A stretch of 64,000 nt of DNA from positions 62,001-126,000 of the forward strand of contig NZ_LFVY01000008.1 of NCBI RefSeq assembly GCF_001050155.1, written 5' to 3'. Both the position numbers and the translations under genes were made by a program. Positions within the stretch are counted from its first letter, which is position 1. The number at the start of each line of letters is the position of its first letter. Shown here one piece after another: positions 8,798 through 16,709 of the stretch. The DNA comes from Nitratireductor soli (lineage in GTDB: Bacteria > Pseudomonadota > Alphaproteobacteria > Rhizobiales > Rhizobiaceae). The notes under the pieces were generated by a model, which saw nothing but the letters and a program-made list of their open reading frames with translations, did not search any database and was not told the origin of the DNA.

Positions 8798-8826
8798 CGG
8801 CTGAGCGGGACAGGCCCGCTCAGCCG
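8798..8826 (-). terminator. hairpin after the PotD-like binding-protein gene
   Basis: CGGCTGAGCGGG (8798-8809) and CCCGCTCAGCCG (8815-8826) form a perfect 12-bp stem with a 5-base loop, starting 8 bases past the stop of the binding-protein gene. No T-run follows on the minus strand. It probably stabilises the upstream mRNA or attenuates transcription into the permeases. Confidence 0.6.
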
Positions 8827-8834
8827 GCTTGTCG

Positions 8835-9944
8835 TCATGCGGCCTTGATTTCCTCGACCGCGGGATCGACGAGCTTGTATTTCATCTCGTTGGCTTCAGC
8901 GCGGAAGAACTGCAGCCCGGCCAGTTCCTCCTCGGTAAAGGAGGACGCCTTCTTCTCGAGATCGGAGAGATGCTGCTCGGCGCCCTTGTAGGTGGAGATG
9001 AAGCCGGACGACTGGGTCATCTTCGCGCCAACCTCGGGGTTGGCCAGCAAAGCATCGAGAAGCGTGTAGGCGTTGTCGGCATTGGGGGCATTGTTGGTGA
9101 CGTTCAGCGTGTAGACGAAGCCGTAGGTGCCTTCCTTCGGAATCGTCATCGCCACCGGGAAGCCGTCCGTGATGAGCTTGGCGATCGGCCCGTTCCAGGC
9201 ATGCGCGAGCATGATGTCCTGGTTGATGAACATCTGCTGCACCTCTGCCCCGGCGTCGTAATATTTGCGCACAAGCGGCTTCTTCTCGATCAGGAAATCG
9301 CGTGCTTCCTTGACGATCTCCGCGGCCCTCTCCGGATCGTCCATATAGGCCACCATGTTGCCGTCATAGCCCTTGTAGAGCATGACGACGGACATCATGT
9401 CCTGGATCGTGTAGGCGGTCTGGCCGGAGTATTTTTCCGAGAAGAGCACGTCCCAGCTCTTCACCTCGTCCGCGCCGACGACCTCCGTATTGTAGGCGAG
9501 GACTTCCGCGCCGGACAGGATCGGCGCGCCCCATTTGCTGCCGTTGATCGTCGCCCAGTCGCTTTCGGAATAGATCGGGTTGATGTTGCCCCAGTTCTTC
9601 AGGCGGTCGGTGTCGAGCGGCGCCATCAGATCCGAAGAGATGAACTGCAGGAAGCGGTGGCCGGCCACCGTGATGATGTCGACCGTCGGGTTCGGCGCCT
9701 CGGCCGCGAGCAGGTTGAACTGCTTGCCCTGGTCATCGACCAGCCGGATCTGGATCTGGATGCCCGTGTCCTTTTCGAACTCCGCCTTGAAATCTTCGGG
9801 AATGAAGTTGGCGTAGGTCCACACGTTGACGACGCCGGCGGCGCGCGCGGCGGTCGAGCGGAGATAGGCGGGGGCTGCAAGCAAGGCGGCCCCTGCCGCG
9901 CTGGTCTTGATGAACTGTCTGCGATTGCTGATGAATTTGGTCAT
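8835..9944 (-). CDS. Tat-exported extracellular solute-binding protein, PotD-like (369 aa)
   Basis: Family 1 periplasmic binding protein. The N terminus carries a twin-arginine signal (NRRQFIKTSAAGAALLA, residues 7-23) cleaved after about residue 35. The mature part begins VVNVWTYANFIPEDFKAEFEKD, the usual PotD-type fold. It captures the ligand for the two permeases and ATPase downstream. The neighbouring opine-dehydrogenase-family gene suggests an amino-acid conjugate or polyamine-like ligand, but this is inference. Confidence 0.9.
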   Translation of the reverse strand: MTKFISNRRQFIKTSAAGAALLAAPAYLRSTAARAAGVVNVWTYANFIPEDFKAEFEKDTGIQIQIRLVDDQGKQFNLLAAEAPNPTVDIITVAGHRFLQFISSDLMAPLDTDRLKNWGNINPIYSESDWATINGSKWGAPILSGAEVLAYNTEVVGADEVKSWDVLFSEKYSGQTAYTIQDMMSVVMLYKGYDGNMVAYMDDPERAAEIVKEARDFLIEKKPLVRKYYDAGAEVQQMFINQDIMLAHAWNGPIAKLITDGFPVAMTIPKEGTYGFVYTLNVTNNAPNADNAYTLLDALLANPEVGAKMTQSSGFISTYKGAEQHLSDLEKKASSFTEEELAGLQFFRAEANEMKYKLVDPAVEEIKAA

Positions 9945-10034
9945 CGGGTTAGCCCTCTTTCGGTTCTGCTTCTCTCGTCGGGTTGTTTGGTTTGTTCGAC
10001 AGAGCTCTTTCCGGCTCCTGTGGCTGCGTGGAAT

Positions 10035-11162
10035 TCAGGCTGGCTGCCCGTGTGGACGGTAGCCCTCGCGGGACAGAGACTTGAGGTCCGCAAGCGTCAT
10101 CTGGTCCATCGCCAATGCATCCAGCAGTTCATTCTCGGCGAAGAAGTCGCGTCCGTACATTGCCGAGAATATCTCGACGCCGGAACGGTGCAGCTTCGCG
10201 TCGCGACCGGTCAGTTCGCCCAGTTTCACCGTCATCAACAGGCCGTAGGGCACATCCTCGGTGACGTAGCGACTGTCCGCGGTCGCCGGACCGGTGCCGC
10301 CACGGCCTTCCGCGTGCATCTGCTGGTTCATGTTCGACACGGTGTCGCGCGGCACGTGGAAGGACAGGTGGAAATGTTCGAAAATGGTGCGCACGGAAAG
10401 ACCGAGCGCCTCGGCGATGGCCAGCCGCTCGCGGTCGAGCGCCTCCAGAAGCCGCCCGACATTCGGCGTGACGTTGAAGCCCTGGCCCCAGGTCTCGCCA
10501 TGCTCCATGCGGGTCATGTTGCACAGCGCGATGCCCATATGGTTCTGCGGGTTGAGGTTGCTGAGCGCGATGGCGAGCAGTCCGTCGCGCTCGACGAAGC
10601 GGTCGCCGAACAGGCGCCGGCAGAGCGCAAGCCCCTCGCTGGAACGGCTTTCCGGCACGGTGCACAGATCGATCTTGCTGCGCACCGTGTTGACGCTGGC
10701 TTCCACAAGGCTCGGCTGACGGCCGGTGGTGGCGGTCGTTCCCCAGGCGATGATCGGCACGATGATGCCGCGCGCGGCCAGCAGGCGCGAAAGATAGAGC
10801 GCGCCGAACGAGGCGTGCGAGGAGATGATGACCGCCTGATCGGCGCGGATATGCGGGGCGATCGCATCGAATGCATGCTTGTGGCCGTAGCCGGGCAGGG
10901 CGATGAGAACCACATCGGCGCCGGAAACGAGCTCCTCGGCCGTATGCGCGACACCGGGGCGGAAGGAGCCCTCGATGGCGCCGGTCGCAACGAGCGGTTC
11001 GCCCGCGGCCAGCCGTTTCGTGCGTTCGCCGGAGGGCGACCACAGGATCGGGCTGTGGCCCGATTGCTCGAGAAACGCGGCGGCGCCAAAGGCAATGGCC
11101 CCGGCCCCGACAATCCCGACACGCAATTTACTGTCTGCCTTACTCACGACGCTCTGCCCCAA
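10035..11162 (-). CDS. octopine/nopaline dehydrogenase-family NAD(P)-dependent enzyme (375 aa)
   Basis: An N-terminal Rossmann domain (GIVGAGAIAFG, about 16-26) is followed by a C-terminal helical domain containing the conserved NPQNHMGIALCNMTRMEHGE region of the opine dehydrogenase family. Such enzymes reversibly couple a 2-oxo acid to the amino group of an amino acid. In this operon with a polyamine/opine-type importer, catabolic cleavage of an imported secondary-amine dicarboxylate is plausible. The start at 11162 follows the AhpD-like stop by 10 bases. The substrate is unknown. Confidence 0.82.
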   Translation of the reverse strand: MGQSVVSKADSKLRVGIVGAGAIAFGAAAFLEQSGHSPILWSPSGERTKRLAAGEPLVATGAIEGSFRPGVAHTAEELVSGADVVLIALPGYGHKHAFDAIAPHIRADQAVIISSHASFGALYLSRLLAARGIIVPIIAWGTTATTGRQPSLVEASVNTVRSKIDLCTVPESRSSEGLALCRRLFGDRFVERDGLLAIALSNLNPQNHMGIALCNMTRMEHGETWGQGFNVTPNVGRLLEALDRERLAIAEALGLSVRTIFEHFHLSFHVPRDTVSNMNQQMHAEGRGGTGPATADSRYVTEDVPYGLLMTVKLGELTGRDAKLHRSGVEIFSAMYGRDFFAENELLDALAMDQMTLADLKSLSREGYRPHGQPA

Positions 11163-11172
11163 AACCTGTCTG

Positions 11173-11751
11173 TCAATCTTCGATCACCGGATCACCAAGC
11201 GTGTGCATCAGCCGGTTGGCCCAGCCGAACAACGAGGCGGAGAGAATGAGATCGAGGATCTCGTCATCTTTCAGCCCCGCGGCACGCAGTGCCCGCATGT
11301 CGTCTTGCGTTGCTTCGCTCGGAGCCCTGGAGAGCTTCGCCGCGAAGATGAAGATCGCCTTCTGGCGCTCGTCGAGTTCCGCGCCCTCGCCATCGGCGAA
11401 GACGCGTTCCATGACCTCTTCGTCCTTGGTGAGCTGGTTGTAGCGGCTCGCATGGACCGCCGCGCAATAGACGCAGCGGTTGACCACGGAGGCGCCAACG
11501 GCGCTCAGTTCGCGTTCGGCGCGCCCCATGCCGCCGCGATTGTACATGATCGCGTTGAACAGCGGTGTGCGCACCTTCAGCGTCTCGACGTCATTGGCGA
11601 GTACCAGAACGTAGTCGGAAACCTTGGTGTTGGACGGCGTCACCTTGAGTGCGTCGAGCTGCTCGGGGGTCGCTTCATTGAGCTTGATCGGACGGACGCG
11701 CGGGCGCCAGCTGGGGATTTGCGTGGTGAACTCGTGGATGATGGTGCTCAT
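11173..11751 (-). CDS. AhpD/CMD-fold peroxidase-related protein (192 aa)
   Basis: Carboxymuconolactone decarboxylase-fold protein with the AhpD redox motif C-V-Y-C-A-A-V-H-A-S-R (CxxC...H; residues about 93-103), so it is probably a thiol-dependent peroxidase or redox partner. Its start overlaps the stop of the partner CMD gene (ATGA). The pair resembles the adjacent 'Avi_7169/Avi_7170' families, an assignment made from memory of the family layout and not searched. Confidence 0.82.
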   Translation of the reverse strand: MSTIIHEFTTQIPSWRPRVRPIKLNEATPEQLDALKVTPSNTKVSDYVLVLANDVETLKVRTPLFNAIMYNRGGMGRAERELSAVGASVVNRCVYCAAVHASRYNQLTKDEEVMERVFADGEGAELDERQKAIFIFAAKLSRAPSEATQDDMRALRAAGLKDDEILDLILSASLFGWANRLMHTLGDPVIED

Positions 11752-12254
11752 GCTGTCGCCTTCATCAGCTTGAGGCCGGCAATCACGCGGATCTGGTAGG
11801 CCAGGAATGCGTTGAGTTCGGAGAGGCGCACGATGTCCGCATCCGAAACGCCGGCGGTCTTCAGCGTCTCGATGTCGGCGGCCGTCGTGTCGCGCGGATG
11901 CGTGGACACGAGATCCGTGTAGGCGACGAGCGCCGCGCGCCGGGCGTCGCCTTCGCCCTTGCGCGCGGGATCGGCCAGCGCCGCCACATCTTCATCGGCT
12001 GCGATCTCTTCAAGCCGCGCCAGATAGTGAACCGCCAGGTCTTCGTCGGCGTTGAGGCGCGCAATGCGGGCGGCCAGCGCGGCCCGCTCGCCGTGGGATA
12101 TCCCGCCGGGATCGGCCGGCCTCAAGGCGGCGTCATGGGTCGCCTGCGTCATGGCCATGATGTCGGCGCGGCCTTCCAGCGCGTCGCGGACCGGGCCGCT
12201 GTCGGCCGCATGGGCCTGCGTTATCACGATGTCGTTCGGCGAAAGCGCGCTCAT
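11748..12254 (-). CDS. cysteine-free CMD-domain partner protein (168 aa)
   Basis: A second carboxymuconolactone-decarboxylase-like helical protein, with no cysteine at all, so it cannot do AhpD redox chemistry. It overlaps the cysteine-bearing paralogue by 4 bp, and its start at 12254 is 8 bases after the flavoprotein stop. The close pairing suggests a hetero-oligomer with the active subunit. The function is otherwise unknown. The open frame extends further upstream, but only within the flavoprotein gene. Confidence 0.78.
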   Translation of the reverse strand: MSALSPNDIVITQAHAADSGPVRDALEGRADIMAMTQATHDAALRPADPGGISHGERAALAARIARLNADEDLAVHYLARLEEIAADEDVAALADPARKGEGDARRAALVAYTDLVSTHPRDTTAADIETLKTAGVSDADIVRLSELNAFLAYQIRVIAGLKLMKATA

Positions 12255-12262
12255 GCCGTTGT

Positions 12263-13774
12263 TCAGCTCCCAATCTGATAGGTCGGCACGAGAATGGCCG
12301 CGCCGGCGGTGTCTTCGAGTTCGGTTTGCGTCCACTCGTCACCGAGCAATTCCGGCTTGTCGTAGTCGAGCATCCCCTGCCAGTGACGCTCCACGTCCTC
12401 GCCATAGAGTTTGGCGGCTATGGCGGAGGCGAGCCACCTGGCGCCCTCGCTGATGCCGGGGATATCGCCGGAGACCTTGCCGAGGCTCGCCGATGCGCCG
12501 TAGTTGAAGCAGTAGATGCTCGACAGCCACGGGGCATTGCCGGGCGTGCGCTCGGCAAACGAGAAGTCGGGGTTGAGGTAGGGGAAATTCGCCAGTTCGC
12601 GGTTTTCCTCTCCGGCGGGCGGTGTGTAGCGATCGCCCCACAACAGGATCTCGCCCGCTGCCTTGCCGAGTTCGGTGCGCGCCAGCGGATCGACGGTGAA
12701 GCCCGTGCCGAGGATGAGAAAATCGGTGCGCAGGGTCTTTCCGGTCGTGGTCTCGATCACCACCTCTTCGCCGTCGTGCGACACGCGCGCAATTCCTTGG
12801 CCGAAGTGGAAAAAGGCGTTCTCATGCCGGCTGACACGCAAGGTCGAGCCGCGCGGCGAGGGGGTCTGCGTGGCAAACGAATATTGCATGAAGCGCCACC
12901 GCCAGGCGTCCGGCAATTCACCATAGCCGGCGGTGAAACCGAAGGAGCCGATGCCCATCATCTTGTTGATGGTCGGCATCTCCTTGCGGCGGATCAGGTG
13001 CCGCACTTCCTTTGCGCCCGCCTCGAGCGCTTCCGCTGAATTGTCGACCGCCGAGGCGCCGACGCCGATCACGACCACGCGCTTGCCCTTCAGGGCGGGG
13101 AAATCGATGTCCTCGGAGGAATGCGCCCAAAGGCGTTTCGGCAGGCCGGCGACAAAATCCGGGATGTTGGGGTGACCCGTGCCGTCGCGCCCCGTCGCCA
13201 TGATGAACTTGCGCGTCAGGATCGCGCTTTCCTTCGCGCCGGAACCGGTGAGTTCGAGGCGCAGATAGCCGTCCTCCGGGGTCACGCTGGTGACCTCGAC
13301 CTCATTCTCCACGGGAATGCCCAGCACCTTGCGGTACCAGATGAGGTAGTCCATCCACATGGGACGGGGGATCTTGTCGAGCGCTTCCCAGGCATCCGCA
13401 CCGTGCTGCGCCTCGTACCAGGCGCGGAAGGTGAGAGGACCCATCCCGTAGGCCGGCCCAGGCAGGGTTTTGGGCGAGCGCAGGGTCTCCATCCGGGCAT
13501 AGGTGACCCACGGGCCTTCGCGCCCTTCGCGATTGCGGTCGAAAATGCGCATGTTGCCTATGCCGGCCGTTCTGAGCGCAAAACCCGCGACGAGACCACA
13601 CATGCCGCCGCCGATGATGACGGCATCATGCACCTTTTCGCCTTTTTCGCTGCGGCGTTCCGGCACCCAGTTGGCGGGCGGCAGGTTGAGGCATTCGAGA
13701 TCGAAGCGAATGCGATCGGCCAGGGCATCCAGACCTTGCGCGGCACCGGGGGTGGGGCGGAACTGACAGGTCAT
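12263..13774 (-). CDS. flavin-containing monooxygenase, group B type (503 aa)
   Basis: Two dinucleotide-binding motifs are visible: GGGMCG in VIIGGGMCGLVAG (FAD, about residues 53-65) and GVGASAVDNS (NADPH, about 215-224). Between them is a Baeyer-Villiger/FMO-like segment, RLWAHSSEDIDF. An extra 45-residue N-terminal helical region precedes the FAD domain. It probably N- or C-oxygenates the imported substrate of this operon. The ATG at 13774 overlaps the LysR stop as ATGA; the larger open frame upstream is antisense-like and rejected. Confidence 0.85.
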   Translation of the reverse strand: MTCQFRPTPGAAQGLDALADRIRFDLECLNLPPANWVPERRSEKGEKVHDAVIIGGGMCGLVAGFALRTAGIGNMRIFDRNREGREGPWVTYARMETLRSPKTLPGPAYGMGPLTFRAWYEAQHGADAWEALDKIPRPMWMDYLIWYRKVLGIPVENEVEVTSVTPEDGYLRLELTGSGAKESAILTRKFIMATGRDGTGHPNIPDFVAGLPKRLWAHSSEDIDFPALKGKRVVVIGVGASAVDNSAEALEAGAKEVRHLIRRKEMPTINKMMGIGSFGFTAGYGELPDAWRWRFMQYSFATQTPSPRGSTLRVSRHENAFFHFGQGIARVSHDGEEVVIETTTGKTLRTDFLILGTGFTVDPLARTELGKAAGEILLWGDRYTPPAGEENRELANFPYLNPDFSFAERTPGNAPWLSSIYCFNYGASASLGKVSGDIPGISEGARWLASAIAAKLYGEDVERHWQGMLDYDKPELLGDEWTQTELEDTAGAAILVPTYQIGS

Positions 13775-14769
13775 GCTGATCCTCGGTGATGCTCTTGGCC
13801 GTCTGATGGAACATGCGCCACGGCGGGCGCCTGCTGATCCAGTGCCGGCGCGCCGCGGGACGGGTCGAGTATCTCGAGATCGGGAATGAGACGAAGCGCC
13901 TCGGCCTCGACAGCGTCGATCAGTTGCGCAACCAGCGGGCGCAGGGGGCGTGCGGCAGCGGCAACCGCCCCCCAATAGAACGGTACGGAGACATCGATCG
14001 GCCGGATCACCACGCCCGGCAGGGTGACCCCATAGGCGCTCACAGGATCGATGATCGATACGACGCCGGTCTTCTGCACGAGCCGCAGCGCGGAATAGGA
14101 AACATTGGTGCGGATCAACGGGCCCTGGCGAACGCCGTTTGCTTCCATCACCCGCGAAACCTGACGCTGGAAGCGTCCCGGATCGAGCATGGTCACGAAC
14201 CGTCGTCCGGCGAAGGCGGCAAGCGGAACGACATCGTATTCGGCGAGCGGATCGCCCTCGGGCAGGGCGGCGACGTCGTTGGCCCGGTACAGGCGCACGA
14301 TCTCAAGCCCCGGCACGTCCAGCGGCATGCTGGAGAAACCGATCTCCGCTCCGCCGGAACCCACTTCCTGCGCGACCATGTTCGGCAGGTACTGCGCGAT
14401 CTGGATTTCAGAGGGCAGTTTGTCGACGGCGAAATCGGCCAGGGCGGCGGGGATCAGCCCGGTGGCTATCGCGGAGGTCGCAGCCACCCGCAGCGTGCGG
14501 CCCTTGCCCGCCGCGATGCTGCGGGCCCGTGCCGCCAGGCCGGACAGGGAGTTCAGAACCCGGCGCGCATCCTCTTCGAAAGCGATGCCTTCTTCCGAGA
14601 GCATGACCCGCCGTCCGGCACGCCGGAGAAGCGAAAAGCCGAGCTTGGCCTCGAGTTCCTGGATGGTTCGGGTCACCGATGGTTGCGAGCGCTGCAGAAG
14701 CATCGCCGCCTTGGTGATGCTTCCTGTTTCGGCCACGGCCAGAAAGGTCTGAAGGTCCCGCGTCTCCAT
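13771..14769 (-). CDS. LysR-family transcriptional regulator (332 aa)
   Basis: The N-terminal winged helix (MLLQRSQPSVTRTIQELEAKLG, about 22-43) and periplasmic-binding-like effector domain are typical. A 35-residue polar C-terminal tail is longer than usual. Unusually for LysR, it is the first gene of the operon it presumably controls and overlaps the monooxygenase by 4 bp, so it is cotranscribed and probably autoregulated rather than divergent. Confidence 0.9.
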   Translation of the reverse strand: METRDLQTFLAVAETGSITKAAMLLQRSQPSVTRTIQELEAKLGFSLLRRAGRRVMLSEEGIAFEEDARRVLNSLSGLAARARSIAAGKGRTLRVAATSAIATGLIPAALADFAVDKLPSEIQIAQYLPNMVAQEVGSGGAEIGFSSMPLDVPGLEIVRLYRANDVAALPEGDPLAEYDVVPLAAFAGRRFVTMLDPGRFQRQVSRVMEANGVRQGPLIRTNVSYSALRLVQKTGVVSIIDPVSAYGVTLPGVVIRPIDVSVPFYWGAVAAAARPLRPLVAQLIDAVEAEALRLIPDLEILDPSRGAPALDQQAPAVAHVPSDGQEHHRGSA

Positions 14770-14938
14770 TCAATATATGTTATACGAATGATTTGTGAGA
14801 ATCCATCCAAAATTGACATAAATCATTGCATGCAAATCGAAGGGGTGCAGCACCCGCACCGGCGACCGGGTCGCCGGCGTCGAGGCCATGAAGACGAAAG
14901 CAGGGGAAAGTCGGTTCCGAGCGCGGCACGCGCCGCTG

Positions 14939-15613
14939 TCAGGCGCCCTTTTCGCTGTCCTCGAACAGGGCGACCACGGCGTCGCGCGCGACGGCGATGT
15001 GATAGCGCAGGGCCTCGCGCAGCTCCTCGGCGTCGCGCTTCTTCAGCGCATCCATGATCGGTTCGTGGGTTTCGGCCATGCGCTGCGGGTCGTCGTAGAG
15101 CTTGCCGATCAGCGTGATGCCGGCGCGCATCTCCATCGCCAGCTCGTCATAGGCCTTGATCATGCGGGCATTGCCGCTGGCCACGCACAGCATGCGGTGG
15201 AAAGCGAAGTCCTCGAAAATCTGCGTTTCGATGGAGGTTTGGTCGGCCGTTTCGTAAAGACGCCCGAGCTGCTTCTCGAGCGCCGCGATATCGGCTTCCG
15301 TTGCCCGTTCGACAGCCAGATATCCGGCGTGGAGTTCCAGGCCGATGCGCAACTCGTAGATGTCGCGCATCTCGGTGGCGCCGAAGGTGCGGACGGAGAA
15401 GCCGCGCCGCGGGCTGAAGGTGACAAGCCCCTGGCTTTCGAGCAGGCGCGCGGCCTCGCGCACCGGCGCCCGGCTGGTGCCGAAGTCTCGCGACAATTGC
15501 AACTCGGTCAACCGCGCCCCCGGCTTCAACTGGCCCGTCACGATCGCCGCGGTGATCTGCCGGGCGATCTGCGTCACCAGATCCGTCGTTGAAACTTCCG
15601 AGAAAACACTCAC
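14939..15613 (-). CDS. GntR-family regulator with FCD domain (224 aa)
   Basis: Winged helix (LQLSRDFGTSRAPVREAARLLE, about 38-59) plus FCD ligand-binding domain. The GTG at 15613 was chosen because GGGAGG precedes it by 8 bases and no ATG fits; the open frame continues 102 codons upstream without a plausible start. It is divergent from the class II aldolase and peptide-importer operon, which it probably represses through the palindromes in the 230-bp gap. Confidence 0.88.
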   Translation of the reverse strand: MSVFSEVSTTDLVTQIARQITAAIVTGQLKPGARLTELQLSRDFGTSRAPVREAARLLESQGLVTFSPRRGFSVRTFGATEMRDIYELRIGLELHAGYLAVERATEADIAALEKQLGRLYETADQTSIETQIFEDFAFHRMLCVASGNARMIKAYDELAMEMRAGITLIGKLYDDPQRMAETHEPIMDALKKRDAEELREALRYHIAVARDAVVALFEDSEKGA

Positions 15614-15699
15614 GGAAACCGCCTCCCAAAAACAAGCGCTCCCGACCTTGCGCGGCAGGGGCGAGCCGTTGCTTCGGCAGTATGACAGCCAACTTGACG

Positions 15700-15749
15700 A
15701 TTGTCGACAATTGACAGTTTGCCGAGGCTGTGTTTGCCTGTGACAAACA
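15700..15749. promoter_or_regulatory. two candidate GntR operators
   Basis: ATTGTCGACAAT at 15700-15711 is a perfect 12-bp palindrome that fits the TTGT-N2-ACAA sites of FCD-type GntR proteins. A second inverted repeat, TGTTTG-N7-CAAACA, covers 15731-15749. Both lie midway between the GTG of the regulator and the aldolase ATG. Confidence 0.55.
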
Positions 15750-15843
15750 TGCACGGCTCTGAGGGGAGTCAATCGACAGACGATCAAACGCGCATCCCGG
15801 AGGGTCCACGCCCTTCGAGCGCGCAGCAGGCAGGGAGACCTTG

Positions 15844-16623
15844 ATGAGCGTTCAGCCGCAGCTTGTCGCCGATACCGATACCGAACAGCCGCAGGAACGC
15901 ATCGAGTTGGCCGCAGCATATCGGCTGGTCGCGCACTACCATCTCGACGACAGCATATTCACGCATATTTCAGCGCGCGCACCGCATGCGGAGGGTGAGC
16001 ACGCCTTTCTCATCAATCCATTCGGCCTGCGCTTCGACGAAGTCACGGCGTCGAGCCTCGTCACCGTGGACATCAACGGCGATATCCTGCGCGACGATCA
16101 CGGGGCCGGCATCAACAAGGCCGGTTTCACGATCCACAGCGCGGTGCATGCGGCGCGGCCGGATGTTCATTGCGTCCTGCACACGCACACGGTGGCGGGT
16201 GTCGCCATCTCCTCCATGCAAGAGGGCATCCTGCCGCTGAACCAGTGGTCGCTGCAGTTCCACAACCGGATCGCCTTCCACGACTATGAAGGCATCGCGC
16301 TCGATCTGGGCGAGCGTGAACGGCTGGTCGCGGATCTGGGCGACCGCAATGTGATGGTGCTGCGCAATCATGGACTGCTGACGTGCGGCCGCACGGTGGG
16401 CGAAGCCTTTGCGCTGATGTTCAACATGGAACGCGCCTGCCGCGCCCAGCTCGCCATCATGTCGTCCGGAGGCAAGCCGATCCGGATCGATGAAGCCCTC
16501 GCCGAAAAAACGGCACGCCAGTACGAGGGCTGGGACAAGCATCACACCGGCAATCGGCCGGACCCGCAATGGGAGGCGTTCCAGCGCCTCGCCATCAAGC
16601 ATTATCCCGACCTCGTCATGTGA
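15844..16623 (+). CDS. class II aldolase/adducin-family protein (259 aa)
   Basis: Zn-dependent class II aldolase fold. The metal-binding HTHTVAG (about residues 118-124) and VMVLRNHGLLTCGRTVGEAF (later His) are present. The family includes L-fuculose-phosphate aldolase and many proteins of unknown reaction. The ATG at 15844 follows a GGGAG site; a TTG three bases earlier is also in frame. It is the first gene of the plus-strand operon ending at 25171. Confidence 0.87.
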   Translation: MSVQPQLVADTDTEQPQERIELAAAYRLVAHYHLDDSIFTHISARAPHAEGEHAFLINPFGLRFDEVTASSLVTVDINGDILRDDHGAGINKAGFTIHSAVHAARPDVHCVLHTHTVAGVAISSMQEGILPLNQWSLQFHNRIAFHDYEGIALDLGERERLVADLGDRNVMVLRNHGLLTCGRTVGEAFALMFNMERACRAQLAIMSSGGKPIRIDEALAEKTARQYEGWDKHHTGNRPDPQWEAFQRLAIKHYPDLVM

Positions 16624-16709
16624 GGCACAAGCAAGAGCAAAGCCAACTTTCCGGCGTGGTCAAAGGAGAACGGCCTCTCGCCGGCCAGCAAAAAAGGGGA
16701 ACGAAAGCC

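Noticed and set aside
8829-11249. 806-codon plus-strand open frame
   Set aside because: Opposite to the Tat-exported binding protein and opine dehydrogenase genes, which have clear motifs; the product has no recognisable fold.
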